Positions 25,796 through 38,967 are shown, numbered from the stretch's first letter. The stretch: 64,000 bases of DNA from Acholoe squamosa (GCA_949317995.1 OX439037.1:18526324-18590323), one strand, 5' to 3'. Numbers and translations are program-made. The notes: generated by a model not told the origin, from the sequence alone.

Positions 25796-26135
25796 AGAAT
25801 ATGATATTCTTTCACAGATATGACCTTGACCTTGATCAAGTGACCTTGTAAATGACCTTGAATTAATCTGACCCTCATGTACTGAATCAGCATCCTAAAT
25901 AACCCCTAGTTTGATGTACAGCTCAAAAAAATCAAGCGATTTCCTCCAAAAATATGATATTTCATTCCAGTTATGACCTTCACCTTGATGGGGGAGCAGG
26001 GAAGGAGGGTGATCTTTCACCTTGATCCAATGACCTTATAAATGACCTTGAATTGATCTGAATCATCCTCGAAAACCCTTATTAGATGTAAAGATCATCA
26101 AAATTATCCATTTTATCTCTAAAATATGAGCCAAA
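25796..26135. repeat. two-copy repeat rich in TGACCTTGA
   Basis: Two diverged halves (25796-25950 and 25955-26135) each contain ATATGATATT, then TATGACCTT, then AAATGACCTTGAATT. TGACCTTG occurs at 25821, 25841, 25853 and 26043, which equals the nuclear-receptor site TCAAGGTCA on the other strand in two cases. Confidence 0.6.
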
Positions 26136-26519
26136 GTCTACTCATTGGTGAAAAGTGCCCCAAAACGGGTGTTATTGATCCCGAAAAAAATGGACCCTAA
26201 AATCTTCTGTTAATTAGGTCCTTTTCCCTTCCAATTTGCACAGGATATTCCTACGGGAACCCTTGTGTGAACACAACATTCTGCACTATATCATGCTCAC
26301 CCTCCTTCCCTGCCCCCCCCCCCCCCCATCTTCTGGTCAGAAATACTGCTACACTGAGTCCCTGTGCCAGAACTGCTTTACCACAGGCAGGAACTCGAAA
26401 CTCACGTATTGGCGACGATCCTTGGGCATTAGAGACAACTTCAGGACAGTCTAAATAAGGTGAGCCTTGTTCCCCAAGCATTAATCTATCTGGCACCTGC
26501 TGCCCCATACGGCGTCTTG

Positions 26520-26815
26520 CCCAACTGTGTTGCCTGTGCCTGACAGGATCCTGCCTGGCCCTAAGAAGGCCCTTCCTAGTACTGGTGGCATCTTGCCTTG
26601 CTATGGACGCATCTCCTCTGGCTATGATAACATTAATCTACATGGCCACCTAGGTGACCCTACCTGGCCCTGAGAGCCCTAATATTTTTCTTTTGTCTAC
26701 TCCTGTCAGCATCTTGCTTGAAACTGATGGCATCTTGCCTAGCCCTAAAAGCACCCTGTCTGCCTGGGCAAGATGGCATCTTGTCTCTGCATGACAGCAT
26801 CACCCCTGCACACAG
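26520..26815. repeat. degenerate GGCATCTTGCCT repeat
   Basis: Repeated words GGCATCTTGCCT, CCTGGCCCTAAGA and AGCATC at 25-60 bp intervals: an old, decayed tandem array. Confidence 0.5.
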
Positions 26816-27198
26816 CATCCTTTAACCTCAAATCTATACCAAATGCCTTTATTTAGAACAGTAACTTAACTTTCAGAAAAAAGTGGTCTTAAGAAATGAT
26901 ACTTGAATGCCTTCTGGGGAGACTTGTCTAAAATCAAACACAAACTGTGATACATTTTGGCAGATTTTCCCTGACTTTCCCTGACTCGCAGCAAAAATAA
27001 CTCCCTGTACTGACTTTCCCTGATTTATCCTGACCACTTTATTTTCCGACTTTCCCTGATCGTACTAGCTCCTTCAGTCATGGCATAGACACAGAATGGC
27101 ACAGACAATTTGACAGTCAGACATACCAATACACTGATAGTATAAAAGGCAGAAAGAGGCCCAAAGCATGTCAAGTTGTCACTGTAAAGAATCATATT

Positions 27199-27435
27199 TA
27201 CCGTAAACTCCCGCGTATAAGACGCATCCTCTACGCCAAACAAAATGCTGGGGAGTCTTATTGGATTTTTTCAAGTTGGGTGTGCGTCTTATACGAGGGG
27301 TAATTTTACTATAGAAATGTACTAATCTTACAAATTTCAGCCTTAAAATGTGCGTCTTATACGCGAAAATGCATGTGCTCAGTTTGGGGTGCGTCTTATA
27401 CGCGCAGCGCGTCTTCTACGCGGGAGATTACGGTA
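27199..27435. mobile_element. MITE of the CCGCGTATAAG family
   Basis: 237 bp. Ends TACCGTAAACTCCCGCGTAT and, on the other strand, TACCGTAATCTCCCGCGTAG, with internal repeats of the TGCGTCTTATACGCG motif. Same family as 11480-12660 without the long arms. Confidence 0.85.
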
Positions 27436-28952
27436 ATACGACACACACAGAATACATCCGGAAGAAGTATTTTGGGGGACTTTGCTTAAAACACCAGAAA
27501 TTCACCAACCAAGCGCCCCAGGCAAAAACATCAGCGCCACAAAACAAACACTTGATGAATGAGTGCCTCTCCTCCATCATATTCGATCATTCATCAAAAG
27601 TTGCTTTTACAAAATAAAGAGCAATGCAGGGATATTATAAGCCTGTTTAACTTCACACGTATGTAATTACACAGGACTCCCTACTCTCTGTAGGAGGAAT
27701 GACTTAACTGTCTCTTAATGCCACCAAAGAGCACAGAAAACTAAGAGTGTTCACTTTCATAAATTCATTGTAAAACGATTTTTCTTTGGGCGGTTAACAC
27801 GCTACACACAATGAAGAGTACAGCACAATATACAGCTGTTGTCCAAAGCAAGCCATAACCTTGTAAAAACTTTTGATTCGAACTTCCGAAATTAATCAGG
27901 ATACTTGAACAAAACGTCAGAATTTTTATCAAGTCGACAGAACGTGCAGTAATGCGAAGGGGTATTCAATTAGGTTTGTGAGATATGAGGCTCATGGCCC
28001 AGTGGGAATAAGAAAACTGATAAGTGAAACCTCTTTGTTCTTTGATGCCTCTTTGTTCTTTGAAGCCACCCACGCACACTCATTATTGTAGTAATGTTCC
28101 AACCTGCCACCTTGTTCGTAAACAGCATTAATCAACATTTCGTTGTATTTTGTGGGCCATAACATAATGCCATAAAGCCATATATCGAGAGGGTAAGGGA
28201 GTGATCATTTTTTATCAATGGAGGGTGGGAGGTTGGTGGGTTTATGCACGTATCTGTGAAAAAGAATTTGACCCCCCTCTTTTTTTTTACCCCCCCCCCC
28301 CCAAAGGAGACAAAAATCATGCGTGAATGCCCCCTTTTAACGTATAGTAACGTGTGGGCTTTTCTCTAAAAATTATTCTGACCCCTCAGAGGGGTTGAAA
28401 GATTTCGACCCCCAGTCAAGGGGTCGAAAAGATTCTGAGCCCCCTCAACCCCCACCCCTGTTGTTGAGAAATGATCAGTCCCTAACACAGTAAGAGGGAG
28501 GGTGTTTGTGTTTGAAGGGGCGGTCCTCCCAAATGGAAATTTAAGAGAAATTCTGCCACATCCAACCCCTTTAACAAAGGTCACTTATAATCCATACAAA
28601 GATCGATATTAATTTTTGTCTACCTATGAGGGATTGGTAAGCCCCATATTTATGACCTATATTGGGCCTGTCAATCCACCACTCATACTAAATATTCCTT
28701 AACCTCTGCATCACTAAACATACACGTAGGGCGTTGAATAAACAAGATGTCCTTGGTCCTACTTCGAGTTACTGTTCTCAATAATTCCAGACGTATAACA
28801 AAATTGTCAATAGCCTTTACAATGCGCCGGTATCCTATTACCAAGGACTGTAAGATTCATTACTTTCTCTCACCCCACGTAAGGTCCAACGAATCTTAAA
28901 TCAAGTGTTCTAGATAACACCCATGGCATAACTCACAATCAAACAGAAGTAC

Positions 28953-29135
28953 GGGCTTCCCTATAGCCCACTTAAAAGGGTCTATATCTTCTCTTTCCTA
29001 TCCCCTCGGGATGTGTGTGGTGCACATATGCGCGGGCACTGACACATTCCCCTGTGAAATTGTGTAATGTAGTTCTCGCCATGAATATGACCTTAGCTGT
29101 CGAAATGGCGTTAAACATCTATTACTCACTCACTC
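28953..29135 (+). mobile_element. SINE family S1, copy 2
   Basis: Head GGGCTTCCCTATAGCCC (2-bp insertion) to an ACTCACTCACTC end. Target duplication AAACAGAAGTAC on both sides (28941-28952 and 29136-29147). Confidence 0.9.
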
Positions 29136-30347
29136 AAACAGAAGTACTGACCGCAGCAGTTCTCTAAGTGCTTTGGGCTGAACCTATTAAGGACGGCATG
29201 GTGCCCCAGGGCATGTTCTTTTCTTGGCATCATGCACCCAGACAGTGCTGTAAAAAAACTACTAGTCATGGTAGCCAACGCTGTAGTATAGCCTATAGGG
29301 TCGGCATGATGCATGAATGAAAACCAGGAACGCCACAAGCCAGTGCTGCATTCAGAGATACTGCTGACAACAGGGTTAATTGTTTTAAAGAATGTTGCTG
29401 CCCTTAAAGGGCTCACCTTCACTTCTTATCACAGCCAGAGTCAGGGAAATAATTATTCTTGAGGAGATAGTGCAGCGTTTAGTGTGTGACAGGTAAAAAC
29501 TACCTGTGGTCTGATTGGTGTGGAGGTAAACCTCCATCCCTGCCCTGTGAAGTCAGGGTAAAAAAACTACCTTCAAACATGTCCACCAAACTAGTCTTCT
29601 ACTCAGACTTCAGGGGGTGTGAACATCAGTGGGGTCTGTCACGGTGTATCCGAAGACATTCTAAAGAGTAGGAAATTCTCTGCCCAAGATGGATGCTATT
29701 CCGCTGCAGATGGGATTCATGTGGAGATTGTCATCCTTTGGTACCTGGGGTATAGTCAGTGACAGACTGTTGTGAACAGAAGTATGGGACATAGTGTGTG
29801 AAAGGACTATTCCTGGAGAAGAGCATCAAAGCTGCCCTACAAAAAATACTGTCCCTTTCAGCACTTCAGCATCTTTCTTAAAGATTTACATTTTAACATG
29901 TGATGGAGTTAGTTTTCAGTTATAAACCTTCAGGGATGGCAAGATGTCTCGAGGCTCCATGTTGACTTATTTTCATGATACACTAAAGCAGTGCAAGGGG
30001 ATGACTTTGCTGGAACTGCGTTGGTGCATTACATAGACAAAAGATATCAAATTACCATAGGTCCTGTAAGCTGATTTATGAATGCAATGCTGACAAGTTA
30101 CTCGCTAGAATGATACCCTTACTTCATGAGGACAAAGGGGTATAGTGTATTTAGGAACTAGGTGTCCTTAAGGTGATGAAAGTTTGCAACAAGTGGTGAG
30201 TGGCCATAGTGTGGACATAGATATGTTGCCAACCCATCGTCGCCCAACACCTTCGGGTACCATTCGTGCATGAAAACCTAGCTGTCACAAGACAACCGAC
30301 ACAGCCATGTCTGCAACTGGGGGCTATAACAAAACAACTTTATTGAA

Positions 30348-30349
<2 letters not shown>

Positions 30350-30440
<91 letters not shown>
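30350..30440. repeat. (TA)n microsatellite
   Basis: About 44 TA repeats; interrupted only at its ends. Confidence 0.98.
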
Positions 30441-30441
<1 letters not shown>

Positions 30442-33400
30442 TATATATGTGAGGGGCATCTACTTTACCAAAAGCCGAGTAGACAACAGCCATCAAACAA
30501 TGCATTCTTGTCTGAAAAGTGACATTTTCTTTCAGTATATGCCTTCCTGCTTGATCCGTCTGGTGTTAATGGAAGGAGTGCCTCTTTGTCATAGATTGCT
30601 TAGCCGGCCAATGGCATGTTAGACATCTCAGGATATTACAGCTAAAATCAGAAATGAAATGCCACAGTCGTAGCACTGAGTGCTAAGTCCCTGTCCTCGA
30701 TGTCAATTTGCTCATCACTATATCAAATAATATAAAACAGTAAAAAATAAAGGGTCTGTGAAACATGTGTAAAGCAGATGCATAGATGCTGTCCGTAAAG
30801 GGTTAATGACTGGTTGCACTGATCTCTGTTTTTTTTTGTAGATGTCAAAGCAGCTGGGGAAAGTTAACCCTTGATAGACTGCACTCGTGCCAAGTTGCCC
30901 TTCTGAGAAATCATAATTTTGATGTAAAAAAAATCGTAATTTGAGGTCAACATTTGTAATTCTCAGTACCAAAAATCGCTATCTATTTTTTTAATATTTT
31001 GCCCTCATGCAAAATGATGATAAAGAGATAAAGTTTATTACAGCACTATGCAGGCATGTAAGGGTTATAAGGGACTGTACTACAGGTTTGTAGGGCCAGC
31101 CTATTGCGAGGTGAGAAGCTAAATTTACAGCTAGGCCAAACATAGGGATTGGTGACGGGCACTCCAAGAGCCAGGGAGCAGTCCGCTGTTGTTATGTAGG
31201 GTTTGCTACGATGGTAGACACACCATGAATAGGCCAACGATGGTAACCAAGCATATTCAATCAATACAGAGTGGGCAGACTACAACAATACAAATGTAGG
31301 TGATTCATAGGCAATTTACCATTGCGATTTCATACTCTGCAAATTCCCAGTCCTCCTAACTAAATATCCTTGACCACTCGAGTGGACAGGGACAATAAAC
31401 TATTTTTCCCCTTATAAATAGGATGACACAGCTGATGAAGACGGTTCCAACAATTTTCTACGACTGAAATCCTCTGACATTCCATGAGCGTCCATGGCAA
31501 AAAAAAATCTTGATTTTCCTGATATAAGTGTAGATCTTTTGGACAGTCATACATGGCCTGTGACAACGCTTCTGCAATCATGGGGAGAAAATTGGCACAT
31601 TTCAATCAATTTTCCCATTTTCCTGACTCATGGTGAAATTTCCCGGAACTCTATGACATTCCATGAATTTCTCTGACGCCTTTCTTTCCCATGGCATTTC
31701 ATGACTTTCCAACACATGTGAGAAACGTGGAAGATGAATCATTAAGTAGTGATTATAACCAGAAAGCTAATAACATTGACCTCATATATTTCTGCTATGA
31801 CACTGACACTATATGGACCTTTCCCTATTTGTGAGGAAGGACCAGATTGTGGATACCCAGACACATACTGTATTTACCCACTATATGGGGAGGCGTACAG
31901 CGCTTTATATCCCTCTTTACAACCTCACACTACAATGGGGCCGGCTTTCCCGCCAAAAGGCAATCAATAGGATGCTACAGAGCAAAGTCGTCTGCTCCTG
32001 CACGGGGCGGAGGCAGTGACATCAGATTGGGTATTTATCTAAAGGTGCACAATTTATTTTGATCCTTCAGCGCCATCGAATTATTTAGGCCTAGTTCCTT
32101 CAAAAGAAGCTCTCCGTTTAAGTTAAAACAAAAAAATATTCATGCAAGTTAAGGCAGAAGTAATCGCATGAGATCAAAAGAGATTTTTCATGATAATTCC
32201 ATTATAAACGTGTTTTCTTTTTTTTGTTAATTACCGTAACCCCTAAAAGAGATTGAAGTAGGTCAGCGGCATCATTGAAGTAGTTTTTCTATTGGCCAAA
32301 AACCAACAAGTAGTATAGAATCAGTCTAGTTCATTTCTAAAGAAATGAGGAGTCGAAACCGTTAGTGAAGGATTCTTATCAGTGGAAAGATAATAAATGT
32401 CTCACTCCCACTTGCCCTACAGACAAAACTTTTTGCCTACCTCCAAGATGAATCCACTGGTGTCCAGCCAATCAGGGGCATGTGATCATGTGGCAAACAC
32501 ATGGATGACAATATTGGGCCAGTTAGAGGAGAGCAACCACATGCACGACATGCATGCAACACTGTTACAGTCATTGAGAGAGCATGTTATGTAATAATGC
32601 AAGAAAATTGGCTTCCTGGATTAAATTCTTCAAAAAGGGTGATCAATTAGTTCAGATCACAATTTCCGTAGGTGCAATTAATACAGATCGATAATATACA
32701 TGTACCCCTCTAGTAATACATCTCTGTTGCAAACTCTCACTATCTACCTCTTTAGGTTTACACTGGATGAGGTATATGTAATAAAGACAAGACTTGCTCT
32801 TCTCCCTCTCCTTGGTTTACTTACAGTTGGGAGCAGTACTTCTGTCCAAACTGCTCGTCAATCTGGTCTGTTGTCCCTGTGGGAGGGGAGGGGAGATATC
32901 GGACTGACAGGTGCTGATCTAGTACCTCACCCTGTCTGTCAGAATATACCAACATAGCTAATAAAGGAGGGGGAGAGAATGTTACCTTTTAATCTAACCA
33001 TATTGGTGTTATCTACTGCAGATGAAGTTACTTCAAGTCATCAGGTTCAGTCCAGGGGACAATTACCGAACTTTCGATTTTAGATTCCCTGTCTCTTCCC
33101 TTAGCATTTTATTTGCCAAGAAGGTTTTCTCTGTGCATCTAAATCTCAAATGATCATGATGACGTAGTAAGGACATAATGCATGGCTAAAATCAGGGAAA
33201 TCCCTGAAGACTTCTATCCCTGGTAATTAGCTGGGTCTTTATGTCATTGTCTGACACAGTTCATGAGATATTTCTGTTGAAAAAAATGGTAATCCTGGAC
33301 TGATGTTGCTTGAGGCATGCTTTTGAATCCAAGCCATCCATAAACACATGATGAACTACAGATCTTATGACCATGTCTGGGGAACCAGCTAGACCTACTA

Positions 33401-34220
33401 GAGCCAGCTGTCCCCATGTTAGCATTCACCTGCTTATAACATTGTCCTTGGTGCCTGGTGGTTGACACTTGGACCACATCCAGCTGTCCTTCACCATGTA
33501 CCATGTACCATACAGGCAGAGCATGGATGACCAAGGTATTGGTATCAGTACAGGTTTTGCACCGCTGAGTAGTTCTTGTATCCCAGTAACCTAAGCTATT
33601 TTTGAAATTACCGCATTTATTAATTAAGGAAGAAAGAAAAGCTACCATTGCATCTTACCTAATCTTTTCTAATGATAGCAAAATTATTCTTTTATTTGGT
33701 CCTATTGACTATAGAGCAGAAAACCAAAGACGTCACCCACTGAGGTGGAATCCCCAAGCATGCAGGACAGGACCAATAAATATGAAAGCCACCTGCCCAC
33801 TCATCTGCATCAAGACATGCGACATCCTGACGTTCTGTTATGGAAGGTTCCCAAGACTCCTAAAGTTAGTCAGCTCCTTCATATCTTTAGCAGGAAGGTC
33901 CTTCTATATCTCCTAGAGGGGTGTGACTGAGTCACAACAGCAAGCGTTATCACAATAGCTAGCACTAGTGGGTAACTCACCAGTGCCACATGAGTGGATT
34001 ATGATTATCTTCTGAAGGGTATCAGACTAACAGGGCTTGTATGCTGGTTGCATGAATATAGCACAAGTAATATAAACATTACTTACTAGGATCGACATCC
34101 TTCAATCATGCTGAAAAATGGATGTTTTATTGTACTCTGCTACCTTGGAAGAGTTAGTTATAGGATAATTGTCTGTAGTCCATCTGGCCACTGAAGGTCA
34201 AGCGTCGGCTACAGCTAAGA

Positions 34221-34399
34221 TTGATTGATTGATTTGTGTTTTACAGCACTTTAGCGGCACTAAGTGGCTATCCCGTGCTTCACAGGTTGATAATTTAACA
34301 GAGGAATGTGTCAGTTCCCGCGCATATGTGCACCACACACATCCTGAGGGGATAGGAAAGAGGAGATATAGACCCTATTAAGTGGGCTAGGGAAGCCCG
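34221..34399 (-). mobile_element. SINE with S1 head but a different 3' tail
   Basis: Target duplication CTACAGCTAAGA at 34209-34220 and 34400-34411. From 34399 down to about 34300 it matches the S1 head. Beyond that it switches to an unrelated tail containing CCGCTAAAGTGCTGTAAAAC and ending in (AATC)n instead of ACTC repeats. It is therefore a head-tail chimera relative to the other copies. Confidence 0.88.
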
Positions 34400-34933
34400 C
34401 TACAGCTAAGAGCCGCATGGTCTGGAATAGTTTCTGACTGTAGGAACAAGGGGTTCAGATCTAGTCTACACGATGTGACCTTCTTGTCCACTCAAGGTCT
34501 AAATAAAAGGGCCGGCCTAGATTTCCTCTCTGCCACAAGGAAGACCTCCACCATCCACTCTCATCTGCACCAATAGCCACCTATAGAATCCCCCCCCCCC
34601 TTCTGCAGTAAAGACTGCCTCCAGTAAATCCAACCAGATCCTTCCTCCCTACCCTCAGTGAACCCCACCTAAATCTCATTTCCCCCAGTGAAATCATGTT
34701 TATACCACCAGATCCCCTCTGTGTCCCCAGTGAAATTGACGACCTTTGAGAATAAAAAAAATCTGGAAGACACGACATGCCCTGCCTACCCCCCCCCCCA
34801 CCCTCAGTAAACGTTTCAGTCACCCAGATTCCCCAGCCCCCAGTGAACGCTGTCCCAGAGCTTCCCTCAATTCCCAGAAGTAGCTAACCTTTAGGTATTT
34901 CGTTATTCGATACTAATACCAGAGACCTTCAGA

Positions 34934-35117
34934 GTGAGTTGGTGAGTAATAGAGGTTTAAAGCCATTTCGACAGCTAAGGTCATATTCATGGCGAGAACG
35001 ACATTACACAAGTTCACAGAGGAATGTGTCGGTGCCCGCGCATATGTGCAGCACACACATCCTGAGAGGATAGGAAAGAGGAGAAATAGACCCTTTTAAG
35101 TGGGCTAGGGAAGCCCG
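34934..35117 (-). mobile_element. SINE family S1, copy 4
   Basis: Full-length copy with a perfect 13-bp target duplication AGAGACCTTCAGA (34921-34933 and 35118-35130). Confidence 0.93.
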
Positions 35118-36838
35118 AGAGACCTTCAGAACCGGACGTACAAAAAAAAGAGACCGTAGATAACAATTCATACCTTCCCCATGAGACTATCACGAAGGCA
35201 CTGACGAGTTATCCCTGAACTAAAAGATATTTAACCATCATGATTCTTATTTTTTTTTGCAGCAACTGAAGACATAATGCTGGCAAACAACACTACACAT
35301 CAAAGTGGTCTACTGCTGCATTGTTAATTTCTACAGGAGGGTGACTACCAGGTGATACGAAGTAACAGACATAACTTTTATTGTGGCTTCAGATCTCTAG
35401 TTATTCTCACATTTCAGGCACTACTGGTACATTGCAAAATATAAGTATTATCTTAAACGAATCATTTATAGCTGCTTATTAATTCTATCTCTTTACATTG
35501 AGAGAAGCGCCCGCGACAAGGGTAGTTCAGAGCCGCACTGACCAGACAGCTGTCCAAAAGCAATTTACATAATTTAATACAGAAATCCGTCCTAAAATAG
35601 CCTCTTTGATACCTTAAACATAGTCCCAGTCTGTCATAAGGTGAAATTCGAAATCCCCCTAGCCTATCGCAAGGAAGATGAAACTGAATCTACGTGGAGG
35701 AGAAAATAAAAACAGCAAAAGACACTCGAACTGCCAAACACAAGGAAACAAAATCATAACCAAAGAAACCTTCTTGCTTTGCTTCCATTCCCCTGGAAAT
35801 ATCTGATTTAAACCCAATGGGAGGGTGCTATACAGATCACATTCATTTCAGCTGATTGCAGTGACAACATTCATTAAGATATTGGGGAATGCCATAGTTC
35901 AGAATTTCACCCTTCATCTCTATGACTAATACAGCTGTCCTACAAGGTCTAGATTGTACTGGTGCCATTCTGTAGCCTGTTTTGTGACCAGCTTCAATAA
36001 CATGGGTTTACCATAATCCATGTAGAATGGAACATGGTAAGCACCTAACGATTTCATTTCCTATGGCGATACCCTACAACATGACTTTGCAATGAAGGAG
36101 ATACAGGAATATATTTTCAACCAATGAGGTAATTTTCCCCATTCACTGCGGAATATCTAGGGCACAACTGGTACCCTTTATCGGCACCTTTCTTGCAGGT
36201 ACCAAGCTAAAAAATGGAAACACCTACTGGACAATGAGGGAGAGGCCTAACACACGACTCTGATGAGGCACATGACGTTAGCTATGTGTCACCCCATCAA
36301 AGGACATAACTAGGGTGATCAGAATGGTCAACTTAGGATTCAGTGAATCTTTGCTTGTTAAGATGGCCCCAGGTACACAGTGACAGACTATAGTCATGTC
36401 CTAACACCTCAGTGTTAGTACCACAGGGCAAGCCTCCATTCTCCTATAATACAATGTAGCATTCCTACACACAAGTCCCCTTCTTATCTCAACTTCTCCA
36501 GTTTGGATTCACTCCACTATTCAAGGTGGCAGGTTAAAAAGAGAGAGGAATTAAGACAAGAATCAATCAGGCTGAATCCCTAAGCAGGGCCTTAATAAGG
36601 CCAGGGCTAACCAGCGCCTGTTGTGTGTATAAATCAACACGACGTGCCACAACTCAGGGCCTTCATCAAGTCACATTTGAGAATCAAAAATTCATGAATA
36701 CACGACATGCCCTGCCCACACAATGAAAAAAGTGCTGACTAAGGGGAAAATGATGACCATAATCCTTGCTGGTGCCTGCTGCCATGGGTGCTGTGTGAAC
36801 AGAATGTTAAGGAGGCACCTAAAGATACCAAATGGTAG

Positions 36839-37594
36839 TTAAGGTGGGTCGCTACCATTGAAATTGAGCCTACTGCACAGGTTTCTGCACGTATAGGTTT
36901 TTTTCTTCAAATGCCCTAAGTGTCTAGAAAATTTCTTTGAGGGATTTTGATCAAGACTTTAGATTTACATCTGAATTATTTTCTTCATTCTCTGACATTC
37001 TTTTGGACCTTACAATTATACCCCTCGTATTACCTAGACAATGCTTTAATAGTGATATACTGCTCACAATGATTGAGGGCATATAATGATACAATGTTTT
37101 GCCAAGGATTTATATATTTTACCCATCATGCAGTGCTTTAAATATGGATTTTAGTTAATTTTTTAGATATCTTTTTATTTCAAATGGCCCAAAGTATAGA
37201 ATTATGCATGGGACCCCATATCAAAATTACTCCTATTTAAAAGCAAATTATCTGAAGAATATTTCAGATAATTTTAAGAAAAATATAATGTTTAGAAATG
37301 GATGATCTAATCTTTTTCTCGTAAAAAATTAGGAAATTTATCCTCCTTTTTGCCAAAATGTGAGAAATTCACCCATAACCCCATGTAATTGGAGAAAAAA
37401 GAAAAACTCTTGATAAATTAGGATATTAGAACGTTCACCTTGTGAGCTTTCATATTTCTGTGTTTGATAGTTGTGTAGCTCGGGACCCCCTAATTTTGTT
37501 TTCATATTCTTATTCTAGATGATTTTTTTACGACTCCGGGAGAAAAGTAAAGGAAATCTAGGAGCTTTGATTCAATGGTAGCGACCCACCTTAA
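36839..37594. mobile_element. TTAA-flanked DNA transposon, 748 bp
   Basis: Perfect 20-bp inverted ends GGTGGGTCGCTACCATTGAA (36843-36862 and complement at 37571-37590), flanked on both sides by TTAA (36839-36842, 37591-37594). TTAA duplications are typical of piggyBac and Kolobok elements. Inside is AT-rich and non-coding, so it is non-autonomous. Confidence 0.88.
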
Positions 37595-37849
37595 GGAATG
37601 ACTGCAGACATCAAAAAGCAGGAAGTCCTTTCAAATACATATGACATCAGTAGAATTTTAAGGCCCTGTGAAGGAGGGAATATCTGATCAGGCCTTTTGA
37701 TGTTACAGTTATGCCTACAAATGCTGCACTAATGCCAGCTGAATGTCAGCTGAAGTTTGCATGGAGGCAGTATTAGGCAGTATTAAGGTTATGTCACGGT
37801 CAGATGAAGGTTACAAAAAGGCAGCATTATGGTTATGCCAATGCAGGTT

Positions 37850-38140
37850 TTCCTATATTTATGAGTCATGGTTTTAACTGACTTTTACCTGATATTTCTC
37901 GGTTTTATCTGACCAAATATTGGGTAATTTAAGGGGCTCACAATAAAATTCTTCCACTCACAAATGAGGGCGATCAAGATATTTTGCAAAGTCCATTTGA
38001 AATCTTGACAATCAACCCCATTATTAGTCAAAATACCATCTTCAACTGACTTTTATTATTTTTTTTTTTTAAAGAGAAAATTTTCTAACTGACCTTTTAA
38101 GAAAAATATGTTTAACAGACTTTAACTGACCAGTGGGAAC
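37850..38140. mobile_element. hAT-like MITE (ACTGACTTT repeats)
   Basis: Ends CAGGTTTTCCTA and, on the other strand, TAGGGTTCCCACTGG; the interior repeats AACTGACTTTTA-like words. An approximate 8-bp duplication (TGCCAATG / TACCAATG) flanks it. It interrupts old units of the 44-bp array. Confidence 0.6.
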
Positions 38141-38197
38141 CCTACCAATGTCAGCTGAAGGTCACGGACAGACAGCACTAAGGTCATGTTACAGTGT

Positions 38198-38967
38198 ATA
38201 CTCCCCATATTTGACTATTGTTGCTTTATCACTGACTGTGCTAATGTAGCAGATATTGCAAGGTTACAAATAATACAAAACCAGGGATTAAGAATCTGTC
38301 TTAAGGTGAAAAAGATTTTGACAGGGCTAGTTTAAACCGACCTCTCTGCACGACGCTACCACTTTGAATGACGCAACGGCCCGGGGGCTGTGACGTCACT
38401 CAGAATACCATTGCTTGGCAACAGTCACAAGTGTTAATGTTACTCGGTAACACCGTACACATGTATCCATGGCACTGGGTGCTATGGAGATATGCTGTCA
38501 AAATTGGATATGACAACAAAATGGAACAGTTTCATCCCATGGGGACTCATCAGAAAAAAGAAAAAGAAAAAAGAATTAAGGTGAAAAAGAAACATGAAAC
38601 TATTGTGGGGCTACATGCCAGATGTGAAGTACCAATGCTGGAGGCACAGAGAAAGGAGCTGCTCACTTCATTAATGTATAGGAAGGCTCAGATACAGAAA
38701 ATAGTCTTAGAGGAATTGTATACTCATACAGACAGGAGGACAAGACAGAATGATAAGATAGTTTTCTTTGAGAGGCGGTATAGACTTCAATCATCCAAAA
38801 AAAGTCCACTTTATAGAGGTATAAAATTGTGGAACGAATTACCATGTGAGGTCCAGTATATATCAGTGAAGGAAAAATTCAAAAAGGAGATCAAAAAGCG
38901 ACATGGTACAGATATGAAAGGTATGAAGGAGAAATATATACAAAAGATAAGAACTAAAAGGCAGTAA
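38198..38967 (+). mobile_element. LINE reverse-transcriptase C-terminal remnant, interrupted
   Basis: Before the interruption a frame reads IFDYCCF and ARLQIIQNQGLRICL. After it come LHARCEVPMLEAQRK, SLMYRKAQI and LYRGIKLWNELP. These are the typical thumb and C-terminal motifs of non-LTR retrotransposon polymerases. A 260-bp insert with a 15-bp duplication (38316-38575) separates the two parts; without insert and extra duplication (275 bp) they are in the same frame. The 199-codon open frame at 38368-38967 is therefore a chance fusion: its first 70 codons come from the insert. The rest of the LINE upstream is absent (5' truncation). Confidence 0.85.
38316..38575 (+). mobile_element. retroposed insert inside the LINE remnant
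   Basis: 260 bp ending in an A-rich tail (about 38551-38575) and flanked by the 15-bp duplication TTAAGGTGAAAAAGA (38301-38315 and 38576-38590), so it came in by target-primed reverse transcription. It contains the CRE palindrome TGACGTCA (38391-38398) and the RFX-like palindrome GTTACTCGGTAAC (38439-38451). I see no tRNA boxes; it could be an unusual SINE or a processed copy of a cellular RNA. Confidence 0.8.

Noticed and set aside
30278..30522. Open frames of alternating Tyr-Ile
   Set aside because: Translation of the (TA)n tract; likewise at 60990-61202.
33244..33648. 134-codon minus-strand open frame
   Set aside because: No recognisable motif, start context or repeat relation; plausible by chance in a 30-kb intron.
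38368..38967. 199-codon open frame as a new gene
   Set aside because: It is a fusion of a retroposed insert (first 70 codons) with the C-terminus of a LINE polymerase.
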